64,000 bases of DNA from Iris pallida. Its lineage: Eukaryota; Streptophyta; Magnoliopsida; Asparagales; Iridaceae. The first letter of the stretch is position 1; the number at the start of each line of letters is the position of its first letter. Location of the stretch: contig JANAVB010012097.1 in NCBI GenBank assembly GCA_029216955.1, positions 156,550-220,549 on the forward strand, given 5' to 3'. Under the pieces are notes generated by a model that was given only the letters and a program-made list of their open reading frames with translations, made no database searches and was not told the DNA's origin. A program made the position numbers and the translations under genes. This document shows positions 1 through 11,718 of this stretch, piece by piece.

Positions 1-623
1 TAAGCTAATATATACATAGTGTCAACTGCTGAGCATTCAAACTTGTGGGGACTGTGTCCAATATTCAAAGGGGATGATCATCAATAGGGACATGGACTGT
101 TTAGTGGTAATTGGACCAATTCATAAAGATAAATGGACTTGCAGTGGTTTAGGCTATCAGATATAGGTGATGGACAACAAATACAAGACCCAATCAAATA
201 AACGGCACACAGAGCAGTCAACTCATAACACAGAACACAGGACACAGGGAATAGCCCTGGCCCGAGCCTTCCCTTGGTCAAAAACACCAATCAACCATTC
301 ACCAAATCCTACAGAATAGTACACCCATCCTCTACAGTATATTAGCAACCCAAATAACTAATTATATTTGAAAAATAAGCAAGAAAAGTCCTAAGAGACA
401 TTTCACCAAACATTAACGTGCGTATCCGATACCCTCGTGATACGCACATCAAATGTATCCGAAATTGACCCAACTTCTTCCTAATTTAAGAGAGACCCTA
501 AATGAATGCACCTACATCAAGAGAATAGAAATTTGAAGGGTTTAGAGGGCTCTTACCAATTGAGAGTTGGAATCTCAATGAACAAGGCTTAGAATGAGGT
601 TTCCTTCTCTTCTAATGGCCAAA
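1..623. other. Unassigned flank of A1, probably LTR-like (G, left part)
   Basis: No believable coding region is seen; the frames are short and interrupted. This stretch was contiguous with 11190..11718 before A1 inserted, because the same five bases TTGAC flank A1 on both sides. The continuation ends in GGTGACG followed by a purine-rich complement, like the edge of a Tekay-type LTR on the minus strand, so I infer both pieces are one old LTR running off the left end of the window. A 9-bp perfect inverted repeat (GTGCGTATC at 418..426, GATACGCAC at 439..447) is the only local structure noted. Confidence 0.35.
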
Positions 624-628
624 TTGAC
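624..628. other. Target-site duplication of A1, left copy (TTGAC)
   Basis: The five bases TTGAC lie directly before the TGTCA terminus of A1 and are repeated at its other end. Five bases is the usual duplication length for Ty3/gypsy integrases. Confidence 0.9.
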
Positions 629-3407
629 TGTCACGCCCCAGAACCAGAATACTGGAGAGCGGGGGCAGACATAGCCAGCTACGTATATTGAAATAGAATA
701 CATCTCAACTATATGGTCACGGCTGTCTAGATATGAGGGTTTACTACAAGCCAGCAGTCTCTTAAGGTCAAGCCTATTGTCTCAATCTCAAGCAATTAAC
801 AGAGTTACAAGATATTAGAGCATCAAATATATATATAAGGCGTCCCAAATATTACATATTGGATGATCATGAAGCTAGTCGTACAAAATGATAGGACTAG
901 CAAGAGTTCAGTCATACATGATCAACCCTAGGATTTGTTAATCATGTTTACAGCCCGTAGGCAGACAGTAAGTAAATATGCATCGAGCTAACAGGTGCTC
1001 GTCGGCTAAACGCCTCAAAAGAATAAATTTACATATAAGTGGGTGAAACAAAAAGGGAAAACCCACTCGTAGCCCGGGTTCCGTCTAGTGTTCACCATTG
1101 GGCTGGAAGCTTGGTAGATCCTCGGGAGCTGCTCCGAAATCTGGCCACACAAAACCAGCTGGGTCAAACCCCAGAAAGAGCAAGTGCCACAAGGAGGCCA
1201 CAAATAAGAACAAAAGCCAGCATATCAGAACATAAAGAATAAAAGAAAGTACAAGTAATAAAAGTACGCAGAGCGATAAACGACTAGGGACGTAGAACCA
1301 TTCCGGGAGCCAGGTTACAATCCTTAAACCAAACAAGGACCGGGATTGTACCCCTTCGCCTGAATAGCTCACTGTCTCTACCCATTTATCGTTAGAGATA
1401 AGTAAAACAATCATGATCAAGAGTTCCAGGTACAGGGGCTAGACAAGACTTAGACAGAGCTGGACACTATTCATTCACAATTGGCCAAGCAAGTACTACG
1501 GCTTACTACTTTAACTAACTAGGGTTATCACAAGCCTAATTACTAACAAGATGCAAGTGAGAATTTCCAGTCCCAAGCCCTGCAGACCATCCAGTTATCC
1601 TTCCGTGGGTTGAGAGTTATAGGTGGGTACATTGCCCGGAAGACAAATATACCCTTAGGTGACTTAGAGGGTGCAACACATGACAGTGTGCTGAAAATGT
1701 GCTCTACTCGTCGGCAAGCTACAAGTCCATTAAAGTGCCCAGATAACGAGATTGCCTGTGACTGGGAATTCTCCATGTTCTAGTTTGATCTAATCATTAG
1801 CCTAATCCAATTTAGCGCGAGTCCCTGGCCGTGGTACCCAGGAAGTCACATCCTAGACATGATGTAAGACAAGACAAGTGGATTGTACAAGCAAGCAAGC
1901 AGGAACACCTACGGTGTCAAGTTGATTATACGAGTCGAGTTACAAGTTACAAGTCAAGTCAAGTCAGGAGTGCGCCGCCACGGGCCACTATCAAGTTATC
2001 AAGATAAATCATGTCAGGGTACTGTCAGGAGTGCGCCACGACGGGCTACTATCATGTCAGGTTGGTCATGTCAGGAGTGCTCCACTACGGGTCACTGTCG
2101 TGTTATGCTAGTTCCTTGTCATACCATGCCATGTACAATAGTCATTCCAAACATATTAAGTAAAAATCAGTTCGTGACAAAAGGCGTAAGGATATAAAAT
2201 GGACGTAAAATATCTAATAAAATACCAATATATATAGGACTATAGAAGAGCCAAGCTTAAAGAAATAACAATTCATCACAGACAAGTAGGTTGTGCAAGG
2301 GGGTCAGGGGTTGGGCTGCGCAGGGTATGTACTGCGCATGGAAGAGCTGCGCAAGAGTTGCCTTGCGCAAGGGTTACCTTGTACAAGGGTAGACTGCGCA
2401 GGGGGTCAAGGGTTGGGCTGCGCAGGGTATGTACTGCGCATGGAAGAGCTGCGCAAGAGTTGCCTTGCGCAAGGGTTACCTTGCACAAGGGTAGACTGCG
2501 CAGGGGGTCAAGGGGCACAGGGTTAATGGGGCACAGGGGATGCCTTGCGTATCAATTGGATTACGTAAGGGTAGACTGCGCAGAGTATGGACTGCGCAAT
2601 GGTCGAGTGCACATGGGTTACTTTGCGCATGGCTGGCTTGCGCATGGCTAGCTTGCGCCAGCGCAATCCAGCGCAGCGCAAAGCACTGGCTGAGCCTATA
2701 AGCAATCGGCCATGCGCTAAAGAGCACAGGCCGGGGTGCGCAAACGGTCAAGTGCTAAAGAGCACTGGCCGAGAGCCTTCACCAAGGCTGAGATGAACTC
2801 CTCAAGAACACCAAAAACTTCAAATCTTCATAACTTAGCCAAATTAAAACCAAATCTAGATTTTCAAAGTTCTAACTTGAGTAAAATCGAATTCTCTTCC
2901 ACATGGAAGCATCAAAACATGCAAAAAATCAAAGTTTAATGGATCAAAACCAAGGATTTTCGAAAATGGTTAAAACCTAGATTTAGAAAAATGAAAGCTC
3001 CAAATCACAAAATGTCAAGTTCTAAAGTTGTTCTCCATGGCCTAATCTAGTTAATGGACAAATAAAAAGTGGTGCTTATTTGATGGCAAGGTGCACTTGC
3101 CTATGGGTTGGGGAGTTGTGTGGAAGAAGGAAGAAGAAGAAGTTGAAAGAAATTAATGGAGTTATGGAGGAGAGAGAAAAGGTTGGTGGGTTTTAATGAG
3201 GGTGGTTGTGATGGAATGGAGGTGGAGAATAGGCTAAGGTGTTCCACTCATGATGAACCAAACCAAACCAAACCAACTCCACAAAATAAAAGTAAGCCAT
3301 GGTCCAAAACCCATTTTCGAGAAACCAAATCCACAAGTAGAGAAAATAAAATACGTGCCAAAATCAATTACGAGTACAAATACGAAATACAGGAATTAGG
3401 GGTGACA
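629..3407 (-). repeat. A1 3' LTR
   Basis: About 2.78 kb, matching 8396..11184 along its full length with scattered substitutions and small indels. On the minus strand it starts TGTCACC and ends GTGACA, so the termini form a short inverted repeat. It contains a GC-rich TGCGCA minisatellite (about 2286..2780) and a short tandem array around 1966..2110 built on GTCAGGAGTGCGCC. ORFs inside it, such as 1085..1420, recur in the other copy only because the LTRs are recent duplicates; I do not regard them as genes. Confidence 0.93.
2286..2780. repeat. TGCGCA-rich minisatellite in A1 3' LTR
   Basis: The palindromic hexamer TGCGCA recurs at irregular 10 to 30 base spacing. Two longer copies with a period of about 102 bases begin near 2311 and 2413. 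The right LTR holds the same array at 10050..10558 with a period of about 100 and several C-to-T changes. Overlapping ORFs on both strands here are by-products of the repeat. Confidence 0.85.
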
Positions 3408-3424
3408 ACTCTACCCACCTTCAA
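3408..3424 (-). other. A1 polypurine tract
   Basis: Just inside the 3' LTR the minus strand reads GAAGGTGGGTAGAGT, mostly purines, ending at the LTR terminus. This is the expected position of the plus-strand primer. The 150 bases between it and the end of the polyprotein at 3577 hold nothing else recognisable. Confidence 0.7.
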
Positions 3425-3576
3425 AGAATTCCGTCCTCGAAATTTAATCAAGGAGCTAGAGATTGTCACGACAAGCTATACTAAGCACAGACAAGCTACA
3501 CTAAGCAGTTCAATCATACAATCATACAATGCAAGCAAGGAAGGGAAAGCGTAAGGCATAAGAAAGACATTATACC

Positions 3577-5172
3577 TCACGAGTCAAACAGGTAGGGATA
3601 TCGCGATCGGATGTCGTCCTCACGCTCCCACGTTGACTCACCCAGAGGGTGATGACCCCAAGCAACACGGACTAATTTAATAGTCTTGTTCTTGAGTATC
3701 TTTTTCCTCCGGTCCAAAATAGACACGGGCCTCTCCTCATACGAAAGGTTGGTACCAACAACCAATTCTGAATGGTCTAGGATGTGGCTCGAGTTCGGAA
3801 TATACCGTCGTAATTGGGACACATGGAATACATCATGTACCTCACTTAGCGACGGCGGAAGAGCGAGACGATATGACACATCACCTACTCGCTCTAGAAT
3901 ATCGAACGACCCTATATACCTAAGACTAAGCTTTTCTCGTACGCCAAAACGAATGATGCCGCAGTTAGGCGAGATCCTAAGGAATACATGGTCGCCGACA
4001 GCAAATTCTAAGGGACGCCGATGAGCATCGGCCCAATGGCGCTGGCGATCCTGAGCAACTCGGAGGTGATCTCTGACTTTCCTGACCACTTCAACCGTCT
4101 GAGAAATCAGTTCTGGACCGAGCATCTGTCTCTCTCCGACATCGTCCCATGCTAACGGGGATCTGTACTTCCTACCATACAAAGCCTCGAAGGGTGCCAT
4201 CTGGATACTGGCCTGGAAACTATTGTTGTACGAGAATTCCACCAGGTGCAGGTGATCCTCCCACGAACCATCGAAGTCAAGGGTACATGATCGCAACATA
4301 TCTTCGAGAGTTTGTATAGTATGCTCTGACTGCCCATCTGTCTGCGGATGATACGCTGAGCTAAACTTGAGACGAGTCCCCAAACTTTGATAAAGACTGC
4401 GCCAGAAGTGCGATGTGAATCTCGTATCCCTGTCTGATACTATGCTGACTGGCACTCCGTAAAGTCTGACGATCTGTCTGAGATACATCTCTGCTAGCTG
4501 TGTCGTCGACTGTCCAACTCTAAATGGAAGAAAGTGTGCCACCTTGGTAAGCCTGTCTACAATGACCCAAATAGCATCTCTGCCTGCCGGAGATCTGGGT
4601 AACCCAGTCACGAAATCCATGGTTATATGTTCCCATTTCCATTCTGGGATCGGTAAAGGTTGAAGAAGTTCAGCTGGCCTCTGATGTTCAGCCTTGACTT
4701 CTTGGCAAACCAAACATCGAGAGACATACCGGGCTATCTCTCTCTTCATACCATTCCACCAAAAGTGTTGACGAATATCACTGTACATCTTTGTGCTGCC
4801 TGGGTGGATGGAATACTGCGAACTGTGAGCCTCTGCCATGACTTCCTGTCTGATATCTCCACTGGGTACACAAAGATGCGTGCCGTGTCGAAGCATACCA
4901 TCCTCATGAATACATAACTCTGGCCTTCTCCCTGCCTCGTACTCTGCTCTGAGCCGCTGAATCTTAGAATCTGTTAACTGTGCGGTCCGGATCCTCTCAA
5001 CTATGGTGGACTGAATCTGTAGGCTGGCCATCAAGGCCATATTGGAAGGGAGAACAACTTCAATTCCCATCTTCTGAAGATCCGACAATAACTCTGGTTG
5101 CGCCGTCAGGAAATAAACTTCGGCTCTCCGGCTCAACGCATCTGCTACAACGTTGGCCTTCCCTGGATGATA
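3577..5172 (-). pseudogene. A1 pol C-terminal part: integrase with chromodomain
   Basis: This is the longest clean frame of A1, about 530 codons after the TAG at 5173. Its first part finishes the RNase H connection. Integrase follows with an N-terminal HHCC zinc finger (His residues around HPGSTKMYSD, then CLVCQ), and a DDE core with Asp in TMDFVTG, Asp in VSDRD and Glu in GQSEHT. The GPY/F-like region is followed by VFHVSQLRRY and a tail beginning about EERPVSILDR and containing STWERED, which matches the chromodomain ends of Tekay/Del elements. The catalytic residues are intact; the His after the catalytic Glu is usually Arg. It stops at 3577, about 170 bp before the LTR. It would act in nuclear integration, but upstream stops disable it in this copy. 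Confidence 0.88.
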
Positions 5173-6020
5173 CTACAAATCCACTTCGTAGTCCACCAGT
5201 AGCTTGAGCCATCTTCTCTGCCACATATTAAGATCCTTCTGGGTGAAAACATACTTCAGGCTCTTATGATCAGTAAATATCTCCACTCTGTCTCCGTACA
5301 AGTAGTACCTCCACAACTTAAGTGCAAACACTACTGCTGCTAGCTCCAAGTCATGGGTCGGGTAATTCTTCTCATGATCACGGAGTTGACGTGACGCATA
5401 AGCAATTACCTTCCCATGCTGCATCAAAACACATCCCAATCCTCTGCCTGAAGCGTCGCAATAAACTGTGAATCCTTCGGTCCCATCTGGAAGGGTAAGA
5501 ATGGGTGCCGTTATCAAACCTTGCTTCAACTTCTCAAATGATTCCTGACACTCTGTTATCCAAACAAACGGCACATCCTTGCGGGTCAACTGGGTCATCG
5601 GCGCTGAAATCCTGGCAAAATCTGAGACGAATCGTCGGTAGCAACCGGCCAATCCAAGGAAGCTGCGAACCTCTGCCACTGAGCTGGGTACTGGCCAAGA
5701 CTCGATAGCCACAATCTTCTGGGGATCCACTTCCACTCCTCCTCGAGTAATGATGTGACCCAAGTACGAAATACGATCGAGCCAAAACTCGTATTTACTG
5801 AACTTGGCGTACAACTGGTGCTCCCTAAGCGTCTGAAGGACGATCCTTATATGCTCCTCATGCTCTGCTTCACTCTTGCTGTAGACCAGGAAGTCATCAA
5901 GGAACACTATCACAAACTGATCCAAGTAAGGCATGAAAATACGGTTCATGAGGTCCATGAACACTGCCGGTGCATTGGTCGCTCCAAAGGGCATCACTAA
6001 AAACTCCCAATGCCCGTACC
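5173..6020 (-). pseudogene. A1 pol middle part: RT C-terminus and RNase H
   Basis: This frame is offset from the upstream one by a deletion of about 17 bases near 6020, judged against the same place in E, which removes the residues between the QDIQK and [11 protein letters not shown] segments of RT. It contains the RT active-site block [10 protein letters not shown], the thumb and connection motif [11 protein letters not shown], and an RNase H with [10 protein letters not shown] and the TDHKSLKY block, so its catalytic aspartates are present. It ends at an in-frame TAG (5173..5175) that probably replaces a Gln codon before YHPGKAN-type sequence; the same frame resumes downstream. Confidence 0.88.
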
Positions 6021-7252
6021 TTCTGGATGTCCTGCTCTCTGACTCTGATCTGGTGGTATCCTGACCGCAAGTCTATCTTCGAGAAAACTGAAGCCCCCTT
6101 GAGTTGATCAAACAAGTCATCTATCCTCGGGAGAGGGTATCCGTTCTTGATTGTCACTGAGTTCAAGGTACGATAATCAACACATAGCCTGGACGTACCA
6201 TCCTTCTTTTTCACAAGAAGCATCGGGGCTCCCCAAGGCGATCCACTAGCACGAATGAATCCCTTGGTTCTAAGTTCTTCAATCATCTTGTACATAATCT
6301 CTAACTCTGAAGGCGCCATTCTGTAGACTCGCTCTGATACTGGTGCTGTCCGGGGAATCAAGTCGATGGTGAACTCGATCTCCCGCTCTAGTGGCATTCC
6401 TGGAAGTTCCTCTGGGAAGACATCTGGAAACTCTTCAACTATCCGGGGCAACTGCACTGCTGCTACTGCCATCCGCAATACTGGAGGAGAAGGCTCCACG
6501 GCGCCTCTGGAAAATAAAAACTCTGGCTCTCCGGGAATACTAAAGACAACTCTGCCAACATGGCAGTCTATCCTAGCATAATGGTTCCTCAACCAATCCA
6601 TGCCTAGGACTACATCATAGTCTGCCATAGGGAACTCTATGAGCCTAGCGGGGAACTCTCTACCGCTAACTACGATCCGACACGAGGAAAATACTCTATC
6701 TACTCCCACAAGACCATTTCCAGTAAGTATATTGAGCCTCACTGATAATGACTCGGGCTCCAATCCTATCCGTGTTGCGAATCGTACAGACATGAATGAA
6801 TGCGATGCACCAGAATCAAATAATATAGATGCTGGAAAAGTGTTGACGAGAATAGTACCTGCCACTACCTCACCTGGTGCAACTTCTTCTTCCATGGTCA
6901 TCATCATAGCCTGACCTCTAGCTGCGGGTCCCCTCTGCTGGAAACCCCTCTGTCGGTTCTGTGCTGGAGCCTGGATGAACTGCTGCTGGTTCTGCTGCTG
7001 AAAGGCCTGGGCCTGGGGCGCCAATGGCCTCGGGTACTGCTGCTGCTGCTGCTGCTGGACTGGAACTGGGGCTGGTCCTCTCACCGAAGAACTAGAAAGG
7101 TTGGATGATGATGGACCTCCCCTATTCGGGCAGGTCCCTATCTTATGATCTGCTCCTCCGCAAGCCAGGCACAATCCCTGCGCCCTACGACACTCTGCCA
7201 CTACATGGTCCGGCTTCCCGCAATGATAATATCCCATCGCGGAAGTCTGCTT
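6021..7252 (-). pseudogene. A1 zinc knuckles, aspartic protease and RT N-terminus
   Basis: The frame begins after a TAG at 7253..7255. Near its start are two CCHC-type knuckles. The first reads [14 protein letters not shown], where the first Cys position is Tyr; the second, [14 protein letters not shown], is canonical. A Gln-rich spacer follows, then the protease with [11 protein letters not shown] as the active-site triad DSG, then [12 protein letters not shown] starts with [16 protein letters not shown] and [13 protein letters not shown]. The frame breaks at about 6020. The knuckles would bind packaged RNA and the protease would process the polyprotein. Confidence 0.87.
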
Positions 7253-8263
7253 CTACTTCTGCTGCTGCGGGTATGTCGGGATCGAATACTGAACCGACGT
7301 TACTGAGGCCGCCCACCTCGGAGTTCCAATGGTCAATCCCCTAGCTGCCGGGGCTGGAGCTGATGATTGGTGCATCTGACTGTGGGACCGCTTCCTACCT
7401 CCGGTCCTATCCACGATCCGCTGGGAGGTGTACTCATGCCTCCTAGCCGCCCTCAATACTGCATCGAACGTCTGATGCTCGAACTATTCCACTGCCAATA
7501 AGATTTCCAAATGCAGTCCCTGCTGAAACCGCTGGGCCCTGTCAAATTCGGTTGCCACCAAGGTGGGGGCAAACCTACTCAGCCTAGAAAACTCGGTCGC
7601 ATAACCATCGACCGTCCTGCCTCCTTGCTTCAAGTTGGTAAATCTGGTCTGCAGGTCGTACCGAGCCACAGCATCAAAGTACTTCGTCTGGAACCTCTTC
7701 CTAAATACTGCCCAAGCAATGGGTGCCACTAGTCCCATGGCCTGTGCTGCCCACCAACTGCGAGCCAAGTCCAGCAACTGTAGGCGTACCACCGCCACCT
7801 TCTCGTTCTCGGGTGTCCTAGCTGCTTCCAGAATCACCTCGGTATCCTGAAGCCATGCATCCGCGACAACCGCATCCTCGGTGCCGTCGAAGAAAGGAGG
7901 GTTCAATCGCTTGAAGCTGTTCGCCGCCTGGTTCCCTGGATGTCCGCCTCGGGTCAAAGCATCTTGAACTGTCTGGTACAAGGCGTCGCTTCGACAATCC
8001 TGGAAAGCTATCAAGGTTCTGATGAGGCCTACTAAGGTACCATCATCTGGCTCTGCGGGCTGGACGGGCCGAACTGGTGACTCTCCTCCAGTAGGCACAA
8101 CTCTGGAGGCTACTGCGGAATACTGGGCTTGATCTCCGGGTTGCTGCTGGTCCACGGGACGTGCTCCACCTCGTTGATCAGTAGGACCAGGTACAGTGTC
8201 GCTGAAGAAGATGACATAGGGAACAATAAGGAAAGGACCAGGACAGATCAATGATATAAGCAC
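7253..8263 (-). pseudogene. A1 gag (capsid region)
   Basis: This region reads in one frame with one internal TAG at 7484..7486 and another at its end (7253..7255). The core has the retrotransposon gag signature, with LNPPFFDGTED, AVVRLQLLDLARSWW and FRKRFQTKYF in the usual order. The N-terminal start is uncertain: an ATG near 8219 is offset by one base from the frame that carries gag, so either a frameshift or a different start is involved. The product would form the virus-like particle shell. Confidence 0.82.
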
Positions 8264-8377
8264 AGGATCAGGGCAAGAATTTCAGGGATTTGAAAATACG
8301 GCGGAGATCAAGGGCGAATACTGATTGAGACATCTATTCAGTAAACCCTCACATTTCTTGATTGACAAGACCTGCAT

Positions 8378-8395
8378 GGGCCACCACTTAAACCA
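8378..8395 (-). other. A1 putative primer-binding site
   Basis: The 18 bases next to the 5' LTR read TGGTTTAAGTGGTGGCCC on the minus strand. TGG is the expected complement of a tRNA CCA end. The same segment with one change sits beside the 5' LTR of E, which supports a function. I could not match it to a tRNA. Confidence 0.55.
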
Positions 8396-11184
8396 TGTCA
8401 TGCCCCAGAACCAGAATATTGGAGAGCGGGGGCAGACATAGCCAGCTACGTATATTAAAATAGAATACATCTCAACTATACGGTCACGGCTGTCTAGATA
8501 TGAGGGTTTACTACAAGCCAGCAGTCTCTTAAGGTCAAGCCTATTGTCTCAATCTCAAGCAATTAACAGAGTTACAAGATATTAGAGCATCAAATATATA
8601 TAAGGCGTCCCAAATATTACATATTGGATGATCATGAAGCTAGTCGTACAAAATGATAGGACTAGCAAGAGTTCAGTCATACATGATCAACCCTAGGATT
8701 TGTTAATCATATTTACAGCCCGTAGGCCGACAGTAAGTAAATGTGCATCGAGCTAACAGGTGCTCGTTGGCTAAACGCCTCAAAAGAATAAATTTACATA
8801 TAAGTGGGTGAAACAAAAAGGGAAAATCCACTCGTAGCCCGGGTTCCGTCTAGTGTTCACCATTGGGCTGGAAGCTTGGTAGATCCTTGGGAGCTGCTCC
8901 AAAATCTGGCCACACAAAACCAGCTGGGTCAAACCCCAGTAAGAGCAAGTACCACAAGGAGGCCACAAATAAGAACAAAAGCCAGCATATCTGAACATAA
9001 AGAATAAAAGAAAGTACAAGTAATAAAAGTACATAGAGCGATAAACGACTAGGGACGTGGAACCATTCCGGGAGCCAGGTTACAATCCTTAAACCAAACA
9101 AGGACCGGGATTGTACCCCTTCGCCTGAATAGCCCACTGTCTCTACCCATTTATCGTTAGAGATAAGTAAAACAATCATGATCAAGAGTTCCAGGTACAG
9201 GGGCTAGACAAGACTTAGACAGAGCTGGACACCATTCATTCACAATCGGCCAAGCAAGTACTACGGCTTACTACTTTAACTAACTAGGGTTATCACAAGC
9301 CTAATTACTAACAAGATGCAAGTAAGAATTTTCAGTTCCAAGCCCTGCAGACCATCCAGTTATCCTTCCGCGGGTTGAGAGTTATAGGTGGGTACATTGC
9401 CCGGGAGACAAATGTACCCTTAGGTGACTTAGAGGGTGCAACACATGACAGTGTGCTAGAAATGTGCTCTACTCGTCGGCAAGCTACAAATCCATTAAAG
9501 CGCCCAGATAACGAGATTGCCTGTGACTGGGAATTCTCCATGTTCTAGTTTGATCTAATCATTAGCCTAATCTAATTTAGCGCGAGTCCCTGGCCGTGGT
9601 ACCCAGGAAGTCACGTCCTAGACATGATGCAAGACAAGACAAGTGGATTGTACAAGCAAGCAAGCAGGAACACCCATGGTGTCAAGTTGATTATACGAGT
9701 CGAGTTACAAGTTACAAGTCAAGTCAAGTCAGGAGTGCACCGCCACGGGCCACTATCAAGTTATCAAGATAAATCATGTCAGGGTACTGTCAGGAGTGCA
9801 CCACGATGGGCTACTATCATGTCAGGTTGGTCATATCAGGAGTGCACCACTACGGGTCACTGTCGTGTTATGCTAGTTCCTTGTCATACCATGCCATGTA
9901 CAATAGTCATTCCAAACATATTAAGTAAAAATCAGTTCGTGACAAAAGGCTTAAGGATATAAAATGGACGTAAAATATCTAATAAAATACCAATATATAT
10001 AGGACTATAGAAGAGCCAAGCTTAAAGAAATAATAATTCATCACAGACAAGTAGGTTGTGCAAGGGGATCAGGGGTTGGGCTGCGCAGGGTATGTACTGC
10101 GCATGGAAGAGCTGCACAAGAGTTGCCTTGCGCAAGGGTTACTGCGCAAGGGCAGACTACGCAGGTGGTCAAGGGTTGGGCTGCGCAGGGTATGTACTGC
10201 ACATGGAAGAGCTGTGCAAGAGTTGCCTTGCACAAGGGTTACCTTGCACAAGGGTAGACTGCACAGGGGGTCAAGGGGCACAGGGTTAATGGGGCACAGG
10301 GGATGCCTTGCGCATCAATTGGATTGCACAAGGGAGGATTGCGCAAGGGTAGACTGCACAGAGTATGGACTGCGCAATGGTCGAGTGCGCAGGGGTTACT
10401 TTGCGTATGGCTGGCTTGCGCATGGCTAGCTTGCGCCAGCACAATCTAGCGCAGCGCAAAGCACTGGCTGAGCCTATGCGCAATCGGCCATGCGCTAAAG
10501 AGCACAGGCTGGGGTGCGCAAACGGTCAAGTGCTAAAGAGCACTGGCCGAGATCCTTCACCAAGGCTGAGATGAACTCCTCAAGAACACCAAAAACTTCA
10601 AATCTTCATAACTTAGCCAAATCAAAACCAAATCTAGATTTTCAAAGTTCTAACTTGAGTAAAATCGAATTCTCTTCCACATGGAAGCATCAAAACATGC
10701 AAAAAATCGAAGTTTAATGGATCAAAACCAAGGATTTTCGAAAATGGTTAAAACCTAGATCTAGAAAAATGAAAGCTCCAAATCACAAATGTCAAGTTCT
10801 AAAGTTGTTCTCCATGGCCTAATCTAGTTAATGGACAAATAAAAAGTGGTGCTTATTTGATGGCAAGGTGCACTTGCCTATGGGTTGGGGAGTTGTGTGG
10901 AAGAAGGAAGAAGAAGAAGTTGAAAGAAATTAATAGAGTTATGGAGGAGAGAGAAAAGGTTGGTGGGTTTTAATGAGGGTGGTTGTGATGGAATGGAGGT
11001 GGAGAATAGGCTAAGGTATTCCACTCATGATGAACCAAACCAAGCCAAACCAACTCCATAAAATAAAACCAAGCCATGGTCCAAAACCTATTTTCGAGAA
11101 ACCAAATCCACAAGTCGAGAAAATAAAATACGTGCCAAAATCAATTACGAGTACAAATACGAAATACAGAAATTGGGGGTGACA
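8396..11184 (-). repeat. A1 5' LTR
   Basis: About 2.79 kb, the partner of 629..3407. It would hold the promoter of A1. AT-rich TATATATA stretches occur near 9990 and 8593 on either side of the TGCGCA array, but I cannot tell which, if either, is the TATA box. Confidence 0.93.
10050..10558. repeat. TGCGCA-rich minisatellite in A1 5' LTR
   Basis: The counterpart of 2286..2780. Many TGCGCA hexamers here have decayed to TGCACA or TGTGCA, the pattern expected from cytosine deamination. Period is about 100 bases, with units starting near 10076 and 10176. Confidence 0.83.
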
Positions 11185-11189
11185 TTGAC
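11185..11189. other. Target-site duplication of A1, right copy (TTGAC)
   Basis: The five bases TTGAC follow the GTGACA terminus of A1 and match 624..628 exactly. Confidence 0.9.
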
Positions 11190-11718
11190 CCAATAGGCTC
11201 CCTCCTAGCAATGAGAGGCTTTTTCTCTCCAGGGCAAGAGATTGCAACTTGTTTGAAAGAATTTGGAGTCAATTTGGATGTTGAGAGCAATTTAGGAAAA
11301 ACACCAAATTAGGGTTAGGTTTCTAAATGAAATGGAAAGAAGAGGGGCTATTGATGCATTAAATAGGAAGGTTAGCTAGTTGTGGCTGGCCATATGGTCT
11401 AGGCTAGGGTTTGGTTAAGGAAAATGGCTAAAGGCTTCTCCTATTTTCATTTTAAAGGTCTTTTTAGAACTAGGCCCAAAGTGGTTCCTAATTAATTCAA
11501 TTTCTAGCCTTTACTAGCCATTCTTGATTAATTAGAGTCAAACTAACAAGTCTAAGTCCACTAGCTAGGTCTCTATGATCATGGTTAGCCTCTAGTCAAA
11601 GTAGTTCTAAGGTTTTACTAACTAATGATACAAACACAATACATTAATAAAATAATATTAAAATAATTAAAATTTTAACAATTACCAAAATATCCTTGCT
11701 CTAGAATTTGGCGGTGAC
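11190..11718 (-). repeat. Unassigned flank, probable LTR edge (G, right part)
   Basis: No coding signal. The sequence is AT-rich and ends GGCGGTGACG, close to the GGTGACA edge of the A1 LTR, followed by CCCTCTTCAAG, whose complement is purine-rich like a polypurine tract. It does not resemble the start of the E 5' LTR (complement of 34250..34343), so it appears to be the edge of a third Tekay-like LTR. Family assignment is tentative. Confidence 0.4.

Larger units (their letters stand above)
629..11184 (-). mobile_element. A1: complete Ty3/gypsy chromovirus (Tekay/Del type)
   Basis: A full-length element of about 10.6 kb in minus orientation. Two near-identical LTRs (629..3407 and 8396..11184) flank an internal region encoding, in minus-strand order, gag, zinc knuckles, aspartic protease, RT, RNase H, integrase and a chromodomain-like tail. 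The LTRs begin TGTCAC and end GTGACA on the minus strand. The perfect five-base duplication TTGAC at 624..628 and 11185..11189 proves one insertion event. The polyprotein carries three in-frame TAG codons and one short deletion, so this copy should not make a complete product. The low LTR divergence and perfect duplication make it one of the younger insertions here. Lineage is inferred from the integrase and chromodomain tail. Confidence 0.93.

Noticed and set aside
1085..1420. 111-residue ORF repeated at 8850..9185
   Set aside because: Both copies lie in the two LTRs of A1, which are recent duplicates, so recurrence is not evidence of selection. No recognisable domain.
2293..2651. Cys- and Gly-rich ORFs across the TGCGCA array
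   Set aside because: Repeat-driven; several frames on both strands are open at once.
5173..7486. Programmed stop-codon readthrough in A1, because all three stops are TAG
   Set aside because: The stops lie within conserved domains as well as between them, and a 17-base gap also breaks the frame; decay by C-to-T change is simpler.
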